The notes: generated by a model not told the origin, from the letters alone. A stretch of 64,000 nt of DNA from Polynucleobacter sp. MWH-UH19D (GCF_040409795.1 NZ_CP099571.1:1745439-1809438), one strand, 5' to 3'; shown: positions 17,464 to 27,972, numbered from the stretch's first letter. Translations and numbers: made by a program.

Positions 17464-19994
17464 TGGTAATTCTCATATATGGATGGAGGGATAGGCTTAG
17501 AAGTTGGCATATACCCAGGTACATTTAACTTCATGATATCAACTGGATTACTTCCTGCGCTAGCAAAGCCCCTAAATTCGATCTGAAATAAGACTTGGGT
17601 AGTGGTAATAAGGGAAGTATTGACTGCCTGGGAATAGGCGCCGCGGAAAGTCCAGCAATCTCTGGTCCACTCCAAACCAACTAATGTATTCAAGGTTTTT
17701 GTTGTTAAAGCATCATAACCCCAGCGACCCAGGACGGAAACTTCACGCGTTAATGGCCATTGACCAGAAATATTGTATTGATCAGTAGTAGTTGCTGCTG
17801 GGGTTGCAACCTGATTATTCTGTGCAGATGCTTGAATCGGTGGCGTCCACACATTGCGGTAACCAAAGTTCAAGCTTCTGCCAACAGTTGGACGCCAACT
17901 AGCACCAACTGTGGTTTGTACAAAACGATTTAATTGCGTGTTGTACTGCCCAAACATATCTGCACTAAAGTTACCAAGCAATCGAACCGAAGCAGAGCCC
18001 AGAGTGTCTGAGTAGGTTGTCGGGCTCGCAATATTTCCATTAAGTCCAACTTTTTGCGCTGTAAATTGTTGCTTTTGGGCCAAGGTCACATTCGCCCGCT
18101 CAGCTCCCGTATTTGACTCAATCATGCGACTGGTTAAGCCCAGGGTTGCAGCATTGGTATCGGCAACGCGATCATTACCAATAAACGTGTTCGCTGTAAA
18201 AATTTGTGAAACGCCAAAACCTGCATCAGCAGTATCGAATACTGGCGTACTGGCCTGACTTTGGTATGGTGTGTAAGCATAAAACGCTCTCGGCTCCATC
18301 GTCAGGAGCATGTCGCGACCAAAGAAGCCATGAAGCTCTGACGCATCTCTTTCAAATGCCAAACCAGAATCTAGGCTGAATGTGGGGATTGTGAAACCCT
18401 GAACTGCCGCAGGACTTGTTCCGGTATAAGCCGCTGGATTAGCGGTAGCGTTGTATGTATTCGACTGCAAACTTACTGTAGGTGTAATGTAGTAACCAGG
18501 AGTGATTTGCGGCAGTGATAATCCAGCCTTGACAACAGTACGATCCGCTTGCGTATATGCGCCTGGCGGTGGAGCATTAAAGTTACTTCCCAGCGCATAT
18601 GCAAAGCGAGTGTAGTCAGCTGAAAAAGTGGTCTTAGGACCCGTTGGCAAAGCTAGATATCGACCACTTGGATCTGACACCACTGGACTAAGCTGACTGT
18701 TATAAGCGGCAGTGACATTAGGTAACACGTTGTAAGGCGCTTGCACTAAATTATTTGGGTCGGGCTGTAAGGTTTGAAAGGCAGCGGCTTTAGCGCCAAC
18801 CGTCCAATTACTTAACGCACCAGTCAATTGCTTCGATGTGCCAAGCTCTTGACGAAATTGACTTGTTACTTGACCAGCAATACTTTGAGAAAAGTTGGTG
18901 GGATACAAGCTATCTGAAACCCGCGACATGTTTGCGTAACCACTCCAAGATCCTGGCAATGGTGCGCCACCAGGACCCACTCCTCCCGCAAAGATTTGTC
19001 GCTGTTGCCAATCGTATTTCCAACGATCTGTTCCGGTTTGTTTGTCATACGGCAAGTACTCTCCCGTTGCTACGCCAGAATACTCTCTCTCTAAAAAACG
19101 ATAAGAAGCACCAAGCATGAAACCGCGATGATTCATCTCGCGAGGCAACAACAATAGATCACGATTTGGAGCGATGTTGACATAGTAAGGCGCCGTAATA
19201 TCTAGGCCATTATTAGAGTTATATCCAACAACTGGAGCTAGTAAACCAGTTCTACGCTCACTAGAAGTAGGCGCTGTGAAGTAAGGCACGTAAGCAATTG
19301 GCACATTGAAAAAACGCATCACACCATTAGTGCCAACCATTTCTTTTTGTTCATTATCGATTTCAAGACTACTTGCCGAGAAATACCAATCCATGTTTTC
19401 TGGAGTACAAGTTGTATAGATAGCGCGATCAAATACAAAGATGTCTGAATTTTCAATAGTTAATTTATTAGCTGTACCATTTCCACGCGTATCCCTAAGC
19501 TCATAGCTTGGTGTCTCCATAAACCCTTCGCGTGCATCAACTTTGAATTGACCCTTTGGTCCTTTAAAAGTTGTATTCCCTTTTGAAAGTTCAGCATTAC
19601 CAATCAAGTCAGCAATATCAGTATCAGGGTTATAAGTAATCTCATCCGCTTTTAATGCGGCTCCATTACGACGGATTTGAGCGCGCCCCCTTAAGTGCAT
19701 GTCACGATCAACTACGCCATCAATCACATCACTCGATGTAAATGTAAGAGCTTCACCATCCGAGATGGGTTTACCAACGCGCAATTGATCATCAAGCTTT
19801 AAGACGGTCACATTTCCACGATCAGGTAAGAGCGTGAAATTCTGAGTAGCTTGTGAAACTGGGGGGAGTGCTGCTGGTGCCTGAGCATGTCCTAAAAGTG
19901 AAACCGGGAGTAATACCACCCCCATCACTACACGCAGGGTTAAGGCTAAAAAAAGAGGGGCGCAAAAGCCGGCGCGACGGCGATAATGACTCAT
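17460..19994 (-). CDS. lptD: LPS assembly protein LptD
   Basis: An 844-residue outer-membrane protein that with LptE inserts LPS in the outer leaflet. After a long positively charged signal region (cleavage near residue 38, GHAQA) comes the OstA/LptA-like jellyroll (about 85-210, MHLRGRAQIRRNGAALKADE) and then the beta-barrel to residue 844. Only two cysteines remain in the mature chain, in YTTCTPENMD (near residue 195) and TRDCWTFRG (near 780). E. coli LptD has four and needs two interdomain disulfides. Divergent from amgK, with the two start codons 32 bp apart. Confidence 0.97.
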   Translation of the reverse strand: MSHYRRRAGFCAPLFLALTLRVVMGVVLLPVSLLGHAQAPAALPPVSQATQNFTLLPDRGNVTVLKLDDQLRVGKPISDGEALTFTSSDVIDGVVDRDMHLRGRAQIRRNGAALKADEITYNPDTDIADLIGNAELSKGNTTFKGPKGQFKVDAREGFMETPSYELRDTRGNGTANKLTIENSDIFVFDRAIYTTCTPENMDWYFSASSLEIDNEQKEMVGTNGVMRFFNVPIAYVPYFTAPTSSERRTGLLAPVVGYNSNNGLDITAPYYVNIAPNRDLLLLPREMNHRGFMLGASYRFLEREYSGVATGEYLPYDKQTGTDRWKYDWQQRQIFAGGVGPGGAPLPGSWSGYANMSRVSDSLYPTNFSQSIAGQVTSQFRQELGTSKQLTGALSNWTVGAKAAAFQTLQPDPNNLVQAPYNVLPNVTAAYNSQLSPVVSDPSGRYLALPTGPKTTFSADYTRFAYALGSNFNAPPPGAYTQADRTVVKAGLSLPQITPGYYITPTVSLQSNTYNATANPAAYTGTSPAAVQGFTIPTFSLDSGLAFERDASELHGFFGRDMLLTMEPRAFYAYTPYQSQASTPVFDTADAGFGVSQIFTANTFIGNDRVADTNAATLGLTSRMIESNTGAERANVTLAQKQQFTAQKVGLNGNIASPTTYSDTLGSASVRLLGNFSADMFGQYNTQLNRFVQTTVGASWRPTVGRSLNFGYRNVWTPPIQASAQNNQVATPAATTTDQYNISGQWPLTREVSVLGRWGYDALTTKTLNTLVGLEWTRDCWTFRGAYSQAVNTSLITTTQVLFQIEFRGFASAGSNPVDIMKLNVPGYMPTSKPIPPSIYENYQ

Positions 19995-20026
19995 GGATCC
20001 AGACCGCCTTATTATACGAATCGACC

Positions 20027-21028
20027 ATGACTGACTCTCGCTTAAACACCCTAAAAAACTGGCTAAAAGCCCTCCAGGCTAACTGGCAATTAGATCTCGA
20101 CACTTTAGCCCCGGCCTCTGCCGACGCCAGCTTTCGACGTTATTTCCGCATTCAGTCCCAAAATCCAAAATTTGGGACCCTCATCATTATGGATGCCCCG
20201 CCCCAACATGAACCTCTGGACGCATTTATTCAGGTTGATTCACTGCTTGCAAATGCGGGATTAAATGTACCCAAAATCTTGGAACAAAATGCACCAGAAG
20301 GATTCTTGTTACTAAACGATCTTGGTAATCAAACTTACCTTGCGGCACTAAATAATCAAACTGCAAATGCACTCTATCAAGGTGCAACACAAGCATTAAT
20401 CCAAATGCAACTTGCGAGTAAGCCAAACATCTTGCCAAATTATGATGAGGCATTGCTACAAAGAGAATTAGATTTATTTCCTGATTGGTATCTCAAAGCA
20501 CATCTTCAAATTGAACTTACTGATATTCAAAAGCAACAACTCAAAGATGCCTTTGCTTTAATCATCGAAAACAATTTAGCTCAACCAAAAGTCTATGTTC
20601 ATCGCGATTACCATTCACGCAATTTGATGGTTACAGCCGAACAGAACCCAGGGGTTCTCGACTTTCAAGATGCAGTATATGGACCCATCACTTATGACGC
20701 TGCATCACTTTGGCGAGATGCATATATCTCTTGGCCTGAAGAACGTGTGATTGATTGGGTCATTAAATTTTGGGAACAAGGCCGAAAAGCTGGACTATCA
20801 ATGCCAGATGACTTTGGACAGTTCTATCGAGATTTTGAATGGATGGGACTACAGCGTCATCTCAAGGTACTCGGTATTTTTGCCAGACTGTTTCACCGCG
20901 ATGGCAAAGATGGATATTTGAAAGATATTCCACTAGTACTCGAATACGCTATCGCAACTGCGAACCGCTATATTGAATTAAAACCCTTAGCGCGTATTTT
21001 GGAATCTACTCGAAACTCTCAGCAATAA
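20027..21028 (+). CDS. amgK: Aminoglycoside phosphotransferase family sugar kinase (MurNAc/GlcNAc anomeric kinase AmgK)
   Basis: About 333 residues with the APH kinase fold: catalytic loop VHRDYHSRNLMV near residue 193 and metal motif VLDFQDAVYGP. It is followed at once by a nucleotidyltransferase matching MurU, the same pair that in Pseudomonas turns MurNAc into UDP-MurNAc. AmgK phosphorylates MurNAc on C1. The start at 20027 (MTDSRLNTLKNW) fits the family; an extension upstream would run into lptD and is not credible. The location beside lptD-surA-pdxA-rsmA is also seen in pseudomonads. Confidence 0.88.
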   Translation: MTDSRLNTLKNWLKALQANWQLDLDTLAPASADASFRRYFRIQSQNPKFGTLIIMDAPPQHEPLDAFIQVDSLLANAGLNVPKILEQNAPEGFLLLNDLGNQTYLAALNNQTANALYQGATQALIQMQLASKPNILPNYDEALLQRELDLFPDWYLKAHLQIELTDIQKQQLKDAFALIIENNLAQPKVYVHRDYHSRNLMVTAEQNPGVLDFQDAVYGPITYDAASLWRDAYISWPEERVIDWVIKFWEQGRKAGLSMPDDFGQFYRDFEWMGLQRHLKVLGIFARLFHRDGKDGYLKDIPLVLEYAIATANRYIELKPLARILESTRNSQQ

Positions 21029-21040
21029 ATATTGGCAATC

Positions 21041-21757
21041 ATGAATCAACGCACTTCTCTTCCATGCTTTTTGCTTGCTGCTGGCAGAGGGGAGCGTATG
21101 CGTCCTCTTACTGACAATTTGCCAAAACCTTTGCTCACCATTCAAAACAAATCTTTACTTACATGGCATCTAGAAACACTAACAAACGCAGGGTTTAAAA
21201 AGGTGGTGATTAATCATGCATGGCTTGGTCACAAAATTGAGGAATCTTTGGGCAACGGAAAGCAATTTGGTCTGCAAATTCAATACTCGCCAGAAGAAAC
21301 CGCTCTTGAAACCGCTGGCGGAATAGTAAAGGCACTACCTTTACTGCAAGCAGAAGATTATTTTTTGGTCATTAATGGTGATGTGTTTTGTCCAAATTTA
21401 CCGATTCATAAATTGCTCGACGAAGTTGACAGAATAAAAAATCAAGCAAATCCTGTATTGGCACATCTATTAATGGTGCCAAACCCCGTTCAGCATCCAA
21501 ATGGTGATTTTTACCTTCAGAGTAATCGCGTAAGCTCTCACAAAGTAAGTAACTCAGAAAAACTCACCTTTTCTGGAATTGGCATTTATCACAAAGACCT
21601 TTTTCAAGACCTGGAGATTGGCAGTCCAGCTAAATTAGCGCCATTATTACGGGCTGCTATGGAACAAGGCAAAGTGTCTGGTGAAAAATATCTTGGTCCA
21701 TGGCACGATGTAGGTACGCCACAACGCTTACAAGAACTCAATGCCGCATATGAATAA
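21041..21757 (+). CDS. murU: N-acetylmuramate alpha-1-phosphate uridylyltransferase (MurU-type nucleotidyltransferase)
   Basis: About 238 residues of a sugar-nucleotide transferase. The signature LAAGRGERMRPLTDNLPKPL binds UTP; INGDVFCPN holds the metal-binding Asp; the tail GPWHDVGTPQRLQELN is typical. By position after amgK it should make UDP-MurNAc from MurNAc-1-phosphate. ATG at 21041 is preferred over an upstream TTG at 21032. The gene end overlaps the start of pepP. Confidence 0.88.
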   Translation: MNQRTSLPCFLLAAGRGERMRPLTDNLPKPLLTIQNKSLLTWHLETLTNAGFKKVVINHAWLGHKIEESLGNGKQFGLQIQYSPEETALETAGGIVKALPLLQAEDYFLVINGDVFCPNLPIHKLLDEVDRIKNQANPVLAHLLMVPNPVQHPNGDFYLQSNRVSSHKVSNSEKLTFSGIGIYHKDLFQDLEIGSPAKLAPLLRAAMEQGKVSGEKYLGPWHDVGTPQRLQELNAAYE

Positions 21758-23111
21758 AACAGATATTTACCAACTTCGCAGAAATGCCTTAGCTAAACAT
21801 ATTTTTGCCAAAACTGGTGGCGGTATTGCGGTTATCTCAACTGCCCCAGAGCTTGTACGCAACCGAGATAGTGACTTTCCCTATCGCCATGACAGTGACT
21901 TTTTTTATTTAACAGGCTTTGAAGAGCCAGGCGCAACCTTGGTAATGAAAGTTTCTGCTAATGGCAGTTCACATTCACTTGAATCGCATCTGTTTTGCAG
22001 ACCCAAAGATCTTGAACGTGAAATCTGGGATGGCATTCGTCTAGGGCCAGAAGCGGCACCCAAAGCATTGGGAATTGACTTTGCCTACAGCAATCACGAT
22101 CTTGATCAAAAGCTTGGTGAACTTTTAGCAGATCAAACCGCTATATATATCCGACTAGCTCAAAACAAAGAAGCGGATGCGCAACTTAGGCGCTGGATGA
22201 AACAGGTTCGATCACAAGCGCGTAGTGGAATTAACACACCATCTGAGTTACACGATATTGAAGTGCTGATTCATGAAATGCGCTTGTTTAAAGATACACA
22301 TGAACTCGATATCATGCGTCGCGCGGCGGCTATTTCTGCTCGCGCCCACATTCGTGCCATGCAAGTTTGTAAACCTGGTATGCGCGAGTACCAACTAGAG
22401 GCGGAATTGCTTCATGAATTCCGCAATAGCGGCGCACAAAGTGTGGCTTACAACAGCATTGTTGCTGGAGGTGCCAACTCTTGCATCCTTCACTATCGCG
22501 CTGGCTCAACCGAATTACGTAGTGGCGAGCTTTGCCTGATCGATGCAGGATGTGAATTGGACAGCTACGCTTCGGATATCACGCGTACCTTTCCAGTCAA
22601 TGGGAGGTACTCTGGTCCGCAGCGCGCTTTATATGAGATTACTCTTGCAGCTCAAGAGGCAGCAATTTCTATGGCCAAAGCTGGCAACACTTTCATGCAG
22701 CCTCATGAGGCTGCAGTCAAAGTGCTCACACAAGGTTTATTAGATGAAAAGCTGATTAAGCTAAGTGATGTCGGCTCATTAGAGAATGCTATCGAAACAA
22801 GCGCCTACAGACGCTTTTATATGCACCGCACTTCTCATTGGCTTGGAATGGATGTCCATGATGTGGGCTCTTATAGAGAAGAAATTTCCAAGCCCCAAAC
22901 AGAAAAGCCTTGGCGCATTCTGAGAAGCGGCATGGTAATCACGATCGAGCCAGGTCTTTACATTAGGCCTGCTGATGATATTGATGAAGCCTTCTGGAAT
23001 ATCGGCATTCGCATAGAAGATGACGCGGTAATTAATGAGACTGGCTGTGAACTCATTTCTCGTGGAGTGCCAGTCAAAGTCGATGAAATTGAAGCACTCA
23101 TGAAGCACTAG
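21750..23111 (+). CDS. pepP: Xaa-Pro aminopeptidase (M24B)
   Basis: About 453 residues. The N-terminal AMP_N domain (TDIYQLRRNALAKHI, FPYRHDSDFFYLTGFEEPG) precedes the pita-bread catalytic domain. Metal ligands are in LIDAGCELDSYASDITRTFP, in MHRTSHWLGMDVHDVG and in TIEPGLYI. It removes N-terminal residues before proline. The chosen ATG overlaps the murU stop by 8 nt and gives the E. coli-like N-terminus; an ATG at 21741 in the same frame adds three residues. Confidence 0.95.
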   Translation: MNKTDIYQLRRNALAKHIFAKTGGGIAVISTAPELVRNRDSDFPYRHDSDFFYLTGFEEPGATLVMKVSANGSSHSLESHLFCRPKDLEREIWDGIRLGPEAAPKALGIDFAYSNHDLDQKLGELLADQTAIYIRLAQNKEADAQLRRWMKQVRSQARSGINTPSELHDIEVLIHEMRLFKDTHELDIMRRAAAISARAHIRAMQVCKPGMREYQLEAELLHEFRNSGAQSVAYNSIVAGGANSCILHYRAGSTELRSGELCLIDAGCELDSYASDITRTFPVNGRYSGPQRALYEITLAAQEAAISMAKAGNTFMQPHEAAVKVLTQGLLDEKLIKLSDVGSLENAIETSAYRRFYMHRTSHWLGMDVHDVGSYREEISKPQTEKPWRILRSGMVITIEPGLYIRPADDIDEAFWNIGIRIEDDAVINETGCELISRGVPVKVDEIEALMKH

Positions 23112-23123
23112 TCTTTTGCATAT

Positions 23124-24281
23124 ATGAACACTCAATCTTGCGATATTGTGATTCAAGGTGGTGGCCCCGTTGGGCTGGCTTGTGCTGCCTGGATATTGCA
23201 AAAACTTCCTGAAGCAAAACTTACCCTAATTGATCGAAATCCTAGTAATGATGCTGACTTAAAAGCGGGTGATAGTCGCGGGATCGCACTTTCTCATGGA
23301 AGCAAGCTACTACTCGAGACAATTCAGGCGTGGCCTAGAGATTACGCTGAAATTCATCGAGTACATGTCTCACAAGCAGGTCGCTTTGGACGAGCATTAA
23401 TGACTCGGGAAGAGCTTAATCAAAGCGCGCTCGGGCACATTGTTCGTTATCACGACATTCATCTTGCTTTACGTCAAGCCTTGCGAATTATTCAAAAGAA
23501 AAGTTCTTGTTTCCAATGGCAGCATGTGACCAATGATGACGCACTAAATGCCATACAAGCTAAATGTATTGTGCATGCCGAAGGTGGTTTATTTAAGAAA
23601 CAAGATTGGGTTGAGTCTGGAAGAGACTATGGGCAGTCTGCCCTTGTTGGTTTGGTCGAAGTAGAAAAGGCAGCACCTCACCAAGCTTGGGAACGATTTA
23701 CCTCAGAAGGGCCATTAGCCATTCTGCCAAGCCACTACGGCCCTAATATATTGAATCTCGTATGGTGTGGCTCACCTGAATCTTCGCAATACCGCTTACA
23801 ACTTAGTGATACTGATTTTCTTGCGTCATTACAAAACGAATTTGGCTCTCGTATCGGTAAATTTTTGAAAGTGCAAGATCGTCGCTTATATGAACTCGGC
23901 TTGAACTATCGCAAAGAAATTATTAAAGATACTGAAGTGTGGATCGGGAATGCCGCTCAAACCCTTCATCCCGTTGCAGGCCAAGGACTGAATCTTGGAT
24001 TAAGAGATTCTTTTTTGCTTGCGGAAAAATTAAGTCGTGTTTTTGCAGGCCCCATTGATGAACAAAATCCTACGCAAATTCATAGCGCGCTCGAAGAATA
24101 CGCACAAAGCCGAAAGGCAGACAGAACTGCAACCATTGGCTTGACGGACTTTATGGCCAGAATTTTTACTTCAAATTTAGCGCCTATTGTCTTTGCTCGA
24201 GGATTAGCTTTATCAGCGCTTCAATGGCTTCCACCAGTCAAAACAGCCTTAGCTCGCCAAATGATGTTTGGCAGGCGCTAA
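23124..24281 (+). CDS. FAD-dependent ubiquinone-pathway hydroxylase (UbiH/UbiF/COQ6 family)
   Basis: A 385-residue flavoprotein monooxygenase. The Rossmann motif IVIQGGGPVGLACAAWIL lies at the N-terminus and the second FAD motif GNAAQTLHPVAGQGLNLGLR at about residue 275 is diagnostic of the UbiH/UbiF group. It would hydroxylate the aromatic ring of a ubiquinone precursor; which position (UbiH, UbiF, UbiI or a broad UbiL/UbiM-type enzyme) cannot be settled from sequence alone. Placed after pepP as ubiH is in E. coli, which favours UbiH. Confidence 0.88.
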   Translation: MNTQSCDIVIQGGGPVGLACAAWILQKLPEAKLTLIDRNPSNDADLKAGDSRGIALSHGSKLLLETIQAWPRDYAEIHRVHVSQAGRFGRALMTREELNQSALGHIVRYHDIHLALRQALRIIQKKSSCFQWQHVTNDDALNAIQAKCIVHAEGGLFKKQDWVESGRDYGQSALVGLVEVEKAAPHQAWERFTSEGPLAILPSHYGPNILNLVWCGSPESSQYRLQLSDTDFLASLQNEFGSRIGKFLKVQDRRLYELGLNYRKEIIKDTEVWIGNAAQTLHPVAGQGLNLGLRDSFLLAEKLSRVFAGPIDEQNPTQIHSALEEYAQSRKADRTATIGLTDFMARIFTSNLAPIVFARGLALSALQWLPPVKTALARQMMFGRR

Positions 24282-24434
24282 GAGGCTCCTAAAGCCTTTT
24301 AAAGAGGTTTAAATCCGAACTTTGTAGTACTTGATCTTCTGCCTAAAAAATAGGCAAATTAGCTTACAAATGTGCTAAAGTGTCATGCTTTCCGCAAGAC
24401 ACACCAATATTTCTCCAGCACCAATTCGCAATAA
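24282..24434 (+). promoter_or_regulatory. Intergenic leader of the dusB-fis unit
   Basis: A 153-bp AT-rich gap where a promoter for dusB-fis is expected. It has a short inverted repeat, GCCTA-N5-TAGGC (24341-24355). No hexamer pair is convincing by eye, though GCTAAAGT near 24373-24380 could serve as a -10 region. In E. coli the dusB-fis promoter is under growth-rate and stringent control; that is not shown by this sequence. Confidence 0.4.
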
Positions 24435-25451
24435 ATGAAGATTGGCCCTCACACCCTCTCAAATCGACTTTTTGTCGCCCCAATGGCTGGGGTTACAGAT
24501 CGCCCATTTAGACAACTTTGCAAAACATTGGGGGCTGGTTACGCGGTTTCAGAAATGGTGGCATCCAATGCCTTGCTATGGAAAAGCGAAAAAACACAAC
24601 GACGTGCTAATCACCAAGGCGAGTTCAAACCCATCGCAGTTCAAATTGCTGGCGCAGATCCTGCAATGATGGCTGCTGCTGCAAAAGTGAACGTGGATCA
24701 TGGCGCACAAATCATCGACATCAACATGGGATGCCCAGCAAAAAAAGTCTGCAATGTCGCCGCCGGTTCTGCACTCCTGCGTGACGAGCCATTAGTCAAA
24801 ACGATTTTGGAAGCTGTGGTGAATGCTGTGGGGGTTGGTCCAGATGCTATACCGGTTACCTTAAAGATTCGCACAGGCTGGGATCGTGAACATAAAAATG
24901 CTTTAGAGGTCGCTCGTATTGCAGAACAGTCTGGCATCTCCATGCTGACAGTTCATGGCCGCACACGTGCAGATTTGTATCACGGCGAAGCGGAATACGA
25001 CACAATTCAAGCCGTTAAAAATAGCGTCAAGATTCCGGTGGTTGCCAATGGCGATATTGATAGTCCCGAAAAAGCGGAATATGTACTGAATAATACTGGC
25101 GCAGATGCCATCATGATTGGTCGCGCAGCGCAAGGTAGGCCCTGGATCTTTCGAGAGATCAATCACTATCTCATTACTGGTGAAAGATTACCCATACCTG
25201 AAATTAATGAAATCCAAAGCATCATGAATGCCCACCTTGTTGATCATTACGAATTCTATGGCGAGCACATTGGCCTGCGAACAGCTCGCAAACACATTGG
25301 CTGGTATTGCAAAGGCCTCAGAAATTCTCACGCATTTCGTCAGCGCATGAATACTGCTGACGACTGTAAAACACAACTCCAAATGGTGAATGATTATTTT
25401 GATGAAATGAAATCACACTCTGATCGTCTCATCTTTTTAGAAGCTGCTTAA
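24435..25451 (+). CDS. dusB: tRNA-dihydrouridine synthase B
   Basis: A 338-residue FMN enzyme. VAPMAGVTDRPFRQLC opens the barrel; the catalytic cysteine is in GCPAKKVCNVAAGSALL; the phosphate-binding end is MIGRAAQGRPWIF. It reduces uridine 17 in tRNA. Linkage to fis 66 nt downstream repeats the E. coli dusB-fis operon and supports DusB over DusA or DusC. Confidence 0.97.
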   Translation: MKIGPHTLSNRLFVAPMAGVTDRPFRQLCKTLGAGYAVSEMVASNALLWKSEKTQRRANHQGEFKPIAVQIAGADPAMMAAAAKVNVDHGAQIIDINMGCPAKKVCNVAAGSALLRDEPLVKTILEAVVNAVGVGPDAIPVTLKIRTGWDREHKNALEVARIAEQSGISMLTVHGRTRADLYHGEAEYDTIQAVKNSVKIPVVANGDIDSPEKAEYVLNNTGADAIMIGRAAQGRPWIFREINHYLITGERLPIPEINEIQSIMNAHLVDHYEFYGEHIGLRTARKHIGWYCKGLRNSHAFRQRMNTADDCKTQLQMVNDYFDEMKSHSDRLIFLEAA

Positions 25452-25517
25452 TTTACTTATTTTTACTGATTCATTTTTCTTATTTACATTTTCATTATTA
25501 GTATTCATTGATTTTTT

Positions 25518-25757
25518 ATGAACAACAAGCACCCGATAACTGAATGCATTGAAACCCACCTCCAAGGCTACTTAAATGATCTCAAAGGAACTGCACCATC
25601 CGATGTCTATCAAATGGTACTAGCGGTAGTAGAAAAACCGATGTTAGAGATCGTCATGCGCCATGCAAAGCAGAACCAATCTCTCGCAGCCCAATACCTA
25701 GGCATTAACCGCAACACCTTACATAAAAAGTTAGTTGAGCATCAGCTATTGAAGTAA
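25518..25757 (+). CDS. fis: Fis family nucleoid-associated regulator
   Basis: A 79-residue protein. The C-terminal helix-turn-helix is intact (HAKQNQSLAAQYLGINRNTLHKK, residues about 48-72). It is shorter than the 98-residue E. coli Fis because the beta-hairpin arm that touches Hin and other recombinases is reduced, which is the rule in betaproteobacteria. Located in the dusB transcript and followed by purH. Confidence 0.93.
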   Translation: MNNKHPITECIETHLQGYLNDLKGTAPSDVYQMVLAVVEKPMLEIVMRHAKQNQSLAAQYLGINRNTLHKKLVEHQLLK

Positions 25758-25813
25758 TTTACTGATTTCTTTCAAGCCATTTAGCCATTGATTTATTTAT
25801 TCCTTTAAACAAT

Positions 25814-27394
25814 ATGATCCGTACAGCACTTCTTTCCGTCTCTGATAAAAATGGCATTGTCCCTTTTGCTAAAGCCCTCCATGAGCAAGGCATCAAGTTG
25901 ATCTCAACCGGCGGCACCGCAAAATTATTAGCAGAGAATCAATTACCAGTGGTCGAGGTATCTTCCCTAACCAAATTTCCAGAAATGCTCGATGGGCGCG
26001 TTAAAACCTTACACCCAATGGTGCATGGTGGCCTACTAGCACGCAGAGATTTTCCTGAGCACATGGCAGCACTCAAAGAGCATGGCATCGACACCATTGA
26101 TATGCTAGTAATTAATTTATATCCATTTAATGAAACTGTTGCTAAAGAAAATTGCTCTTTTGAAGATGCAGTCGAAAATATTGATATTGGTGGCCCAGCA
26201 ATGTTGCGTGCGGGCGCTAAGAATCATCAAGATGTCACCGTGCTGATTTCACCTGATGATTACGCACCTGTTCTTGCTGAGATGAAAGCAAATAAAAACC
26301 TTGTCTCCTATAAAACAAATCTCGGTCTTGCTAAAAAAGTATTTGCGCACACCGCTCAATACGATGGCGCTATTGCCAACTACTTATCTGCTTTGGGCGA
26401 TGATTTAGATCACAAGGCACGTTCACCGTATCCAGAAACCTTGCATCTTGCTTTTGAGAAAGTCCAAGAGATGCGCTATGGTGAGAACCCGCATCAGTCA
26501 GCTGCTTTTTACAAGGATATCCATCCTGTTGCTGGCGCACTCGCCAATTACAAACAACTTCAAGGTAAAGAGCTGTCATATAACAATATTGCCGATGCTG
26601 ACTCTGCTTGGGAATGTGTGAAAAGTTTTACTGGCAATGCAGGTGGTGCTGCAGCCTGCGTGATCATCAAACACGCAAATCCCTGTGGCGTGGCAGTTGG
26701 TGCAACTGCGCTTGAGGCTTATCAAAAGGCATTTAAAACCGACCCGAGCTCTGCTTTTGGCGGAATTATTGCCTTCAATGTGCCATGTGATGGTGCCGCT
26801 GCTGAGGCGATCTCAAAACAATTCGTTGAGGTTTTAATTGCACCTAGCTTTAGCGAAGAAGCGAAAGCTATTTTTGCAAGCAAGCAAAATGTTCGCCTCC
26901 TCGAAATTTCATTAGGTAATGCATTCAATGCTTATGACTTCAAACGTGTTGGTGGTGGATTATTAGTCCAATCACCAGACGCAAAAAATGTCCTGCAAAG
27001 TGAAATGCGAGTGGTGAGCAAAAGACAGCCTACCCCAAGCGAAATGAATGACATGATGTTTGCATGGCGTGTTGCTAAATTTGTTAAATCCAATGCGATT
27101 GTGTATTGCGCTAATGGTATGACTCTAGGCATTGGCGCAGGCCAAATGAGCCGCGTAGACTCCGCCCGTATGGCCAGTATCAAGGCTGAAAACGCTGGCT
27201 TGAGCCTAAAAGGCTCGGCAGTAGCGAGTGATGCTTTCTTTCCGTTTCGTGATGGTCTAGACGTCGTAGTGAATGGTGGCGCCAGCTGCGCAATTCAGCC
27301 AGGCGGCAGTATGCGCGATGAAGAAATCATTGCCGCTGCTGATGAACACGGGATTGCCATGATTTTCACTGGCACACGACACTTCCGTCACTAA
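25814..27394 (+). CDS. purH: Bifunctional AICAR formyltransferase / IMP cyclohydrolase
   Basis: A 526-residue two-domain enzyme for the last two steps of IMP synthesis. The MGS-like cyclohydrolase domain spans about residues 1-195 ([30 protein letters not shown]). The AICARFT domain covers the rest, with [25 protein letters not shown] and FFPFRDGLD. Full length compared with the family. Placed between fis and ruvC in the same direction. Confidence 0.98.
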   Translation: MIRTALLSVSDKNGIVPFAKALHEQGIKLISTGGTAKLLAENQLPVVEVSSLTKFPEMLDGRVKTLHPMVHGGLLARRDFPEHMAALKEHGIDTIDMLVINLYPFNETVAKENCSFEDAVENIDIGGPAMLRAGAKNHQDVTVLISPDDYAPVLAEMKANKNLVSYKTNLGLAKKVFAHTAQYDGAIANYLSALGDDLDHKARSPYPETLHLAFEKVQEMRYGENPHQSAAFYKDIHPVAGALANYKQLQGKELSYNNIADADSAWECVKSFTGNAGGAAACVIIKHANPCGVAVGATALEAYQKAFKTDPSSAFGGIIAFNVPCDGAAAEAISKQFVEVLIAPSFSEEAKAIFASKQNVRLLEISLGNAFNAYDFKRVGGGLLVQSPDAKNVLQSEMRVVSKRQPTPSEMNDMMFAWRVAKFVKSNAIVYCANGMTLGIGAGQMSRVDSARMASIKAENAGLSLKGSAVASDAFFPFRDGLDVVVNGGASCAIQPGGSMRDEEIIAAADEHGIAMIFTGTRHFRH

Positions 27395-27408
27395 GTAGAT
27401 CATTATTC

Positions 27409-27936
27409 ATGCGTTGGATTGGAATTGACCCGGGTCTGCGTACGACTGGTTTTGGAGTCATTGATGTTGAAGGCCAAAGGCTGACTTATGTAGCCTCGGG
27501 AACAATCGAAAGCGGAGACCCTGCTAAGGGATTGCCTGACCGTCTAGGCACTCTTTATCAAGGCGTTAAGGAGGTTCTTGACACATACCAACCTGAGTCC
27601 GCTGCGATTGAAGAAGTCTTTCTGAATGTCAATCCGCGCTCTACCCTGATGCTGGGCCAAGCAAGGGGTGCGGTAATTGCGGCATTGGTCTCTGCAAACT
27701 TACCCGTGTCTGAGTTCAGTGCCCTAAGAGTTAAACAAGCCATTGTTGGGACTGGTCGAGCAGCTAAACCGCAGGTGCAAGAGATGGTAAAGCGTTTGTT
27801 AAGACTCAGTCGCGCCCCTGGAAGCGATGCATCGGACGCATTAGGCGTCGCCATATGCGCGGCACACCATGCGCAAATTCCCCAAGCAATCACGTCTGCC
27901 GCATCTAACTTAACTCCCAAAAAGCGTAAACGCTAG
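27409..27936 (+). CDS. ruvC: Holliday junction resolvase RuvC
   Basis: A 175-residue RNase H-fold nuclease. Catalytic acids are D7 ([12 protein letters not shown]), the first Glu of [10 protein letters not shown] (near residue 66) and the two Asp of [16 protein letters not shown] near 140. It cuts Holliday junctions moved by RuvAB, encoded directly downstream. The C-terminal tail is lysine-rich (TPKKRKR). Confidence 0.98.
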   Translation: MRWIGIDPGLRTTGFGVIDVEGQRLTYVASGTIESGDPAKGLPDRLGTLYQGVKEVLDTYQPESAAIEEVFLNVNPRSTLMLGQARGAVIAALVSANLPVSEFSALRVKQAIVGTGRAAKPQVQEMVKRLLRLSRAPGSDASDALGVAICAAHHAQIPQAITSAASNLTPKKRKR

Positions 27937-27972
27937 GCCATGCCAAAGCGCATTACAGGTTAAGATCTTCAT

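Noticed and set aside
19853..20026. N-terminal extension of amgK by 58 residues
   Set aside because: It overlaps the start of lptD on the other strand, is not like the kinase family, and a normal ATG is available at 20027.
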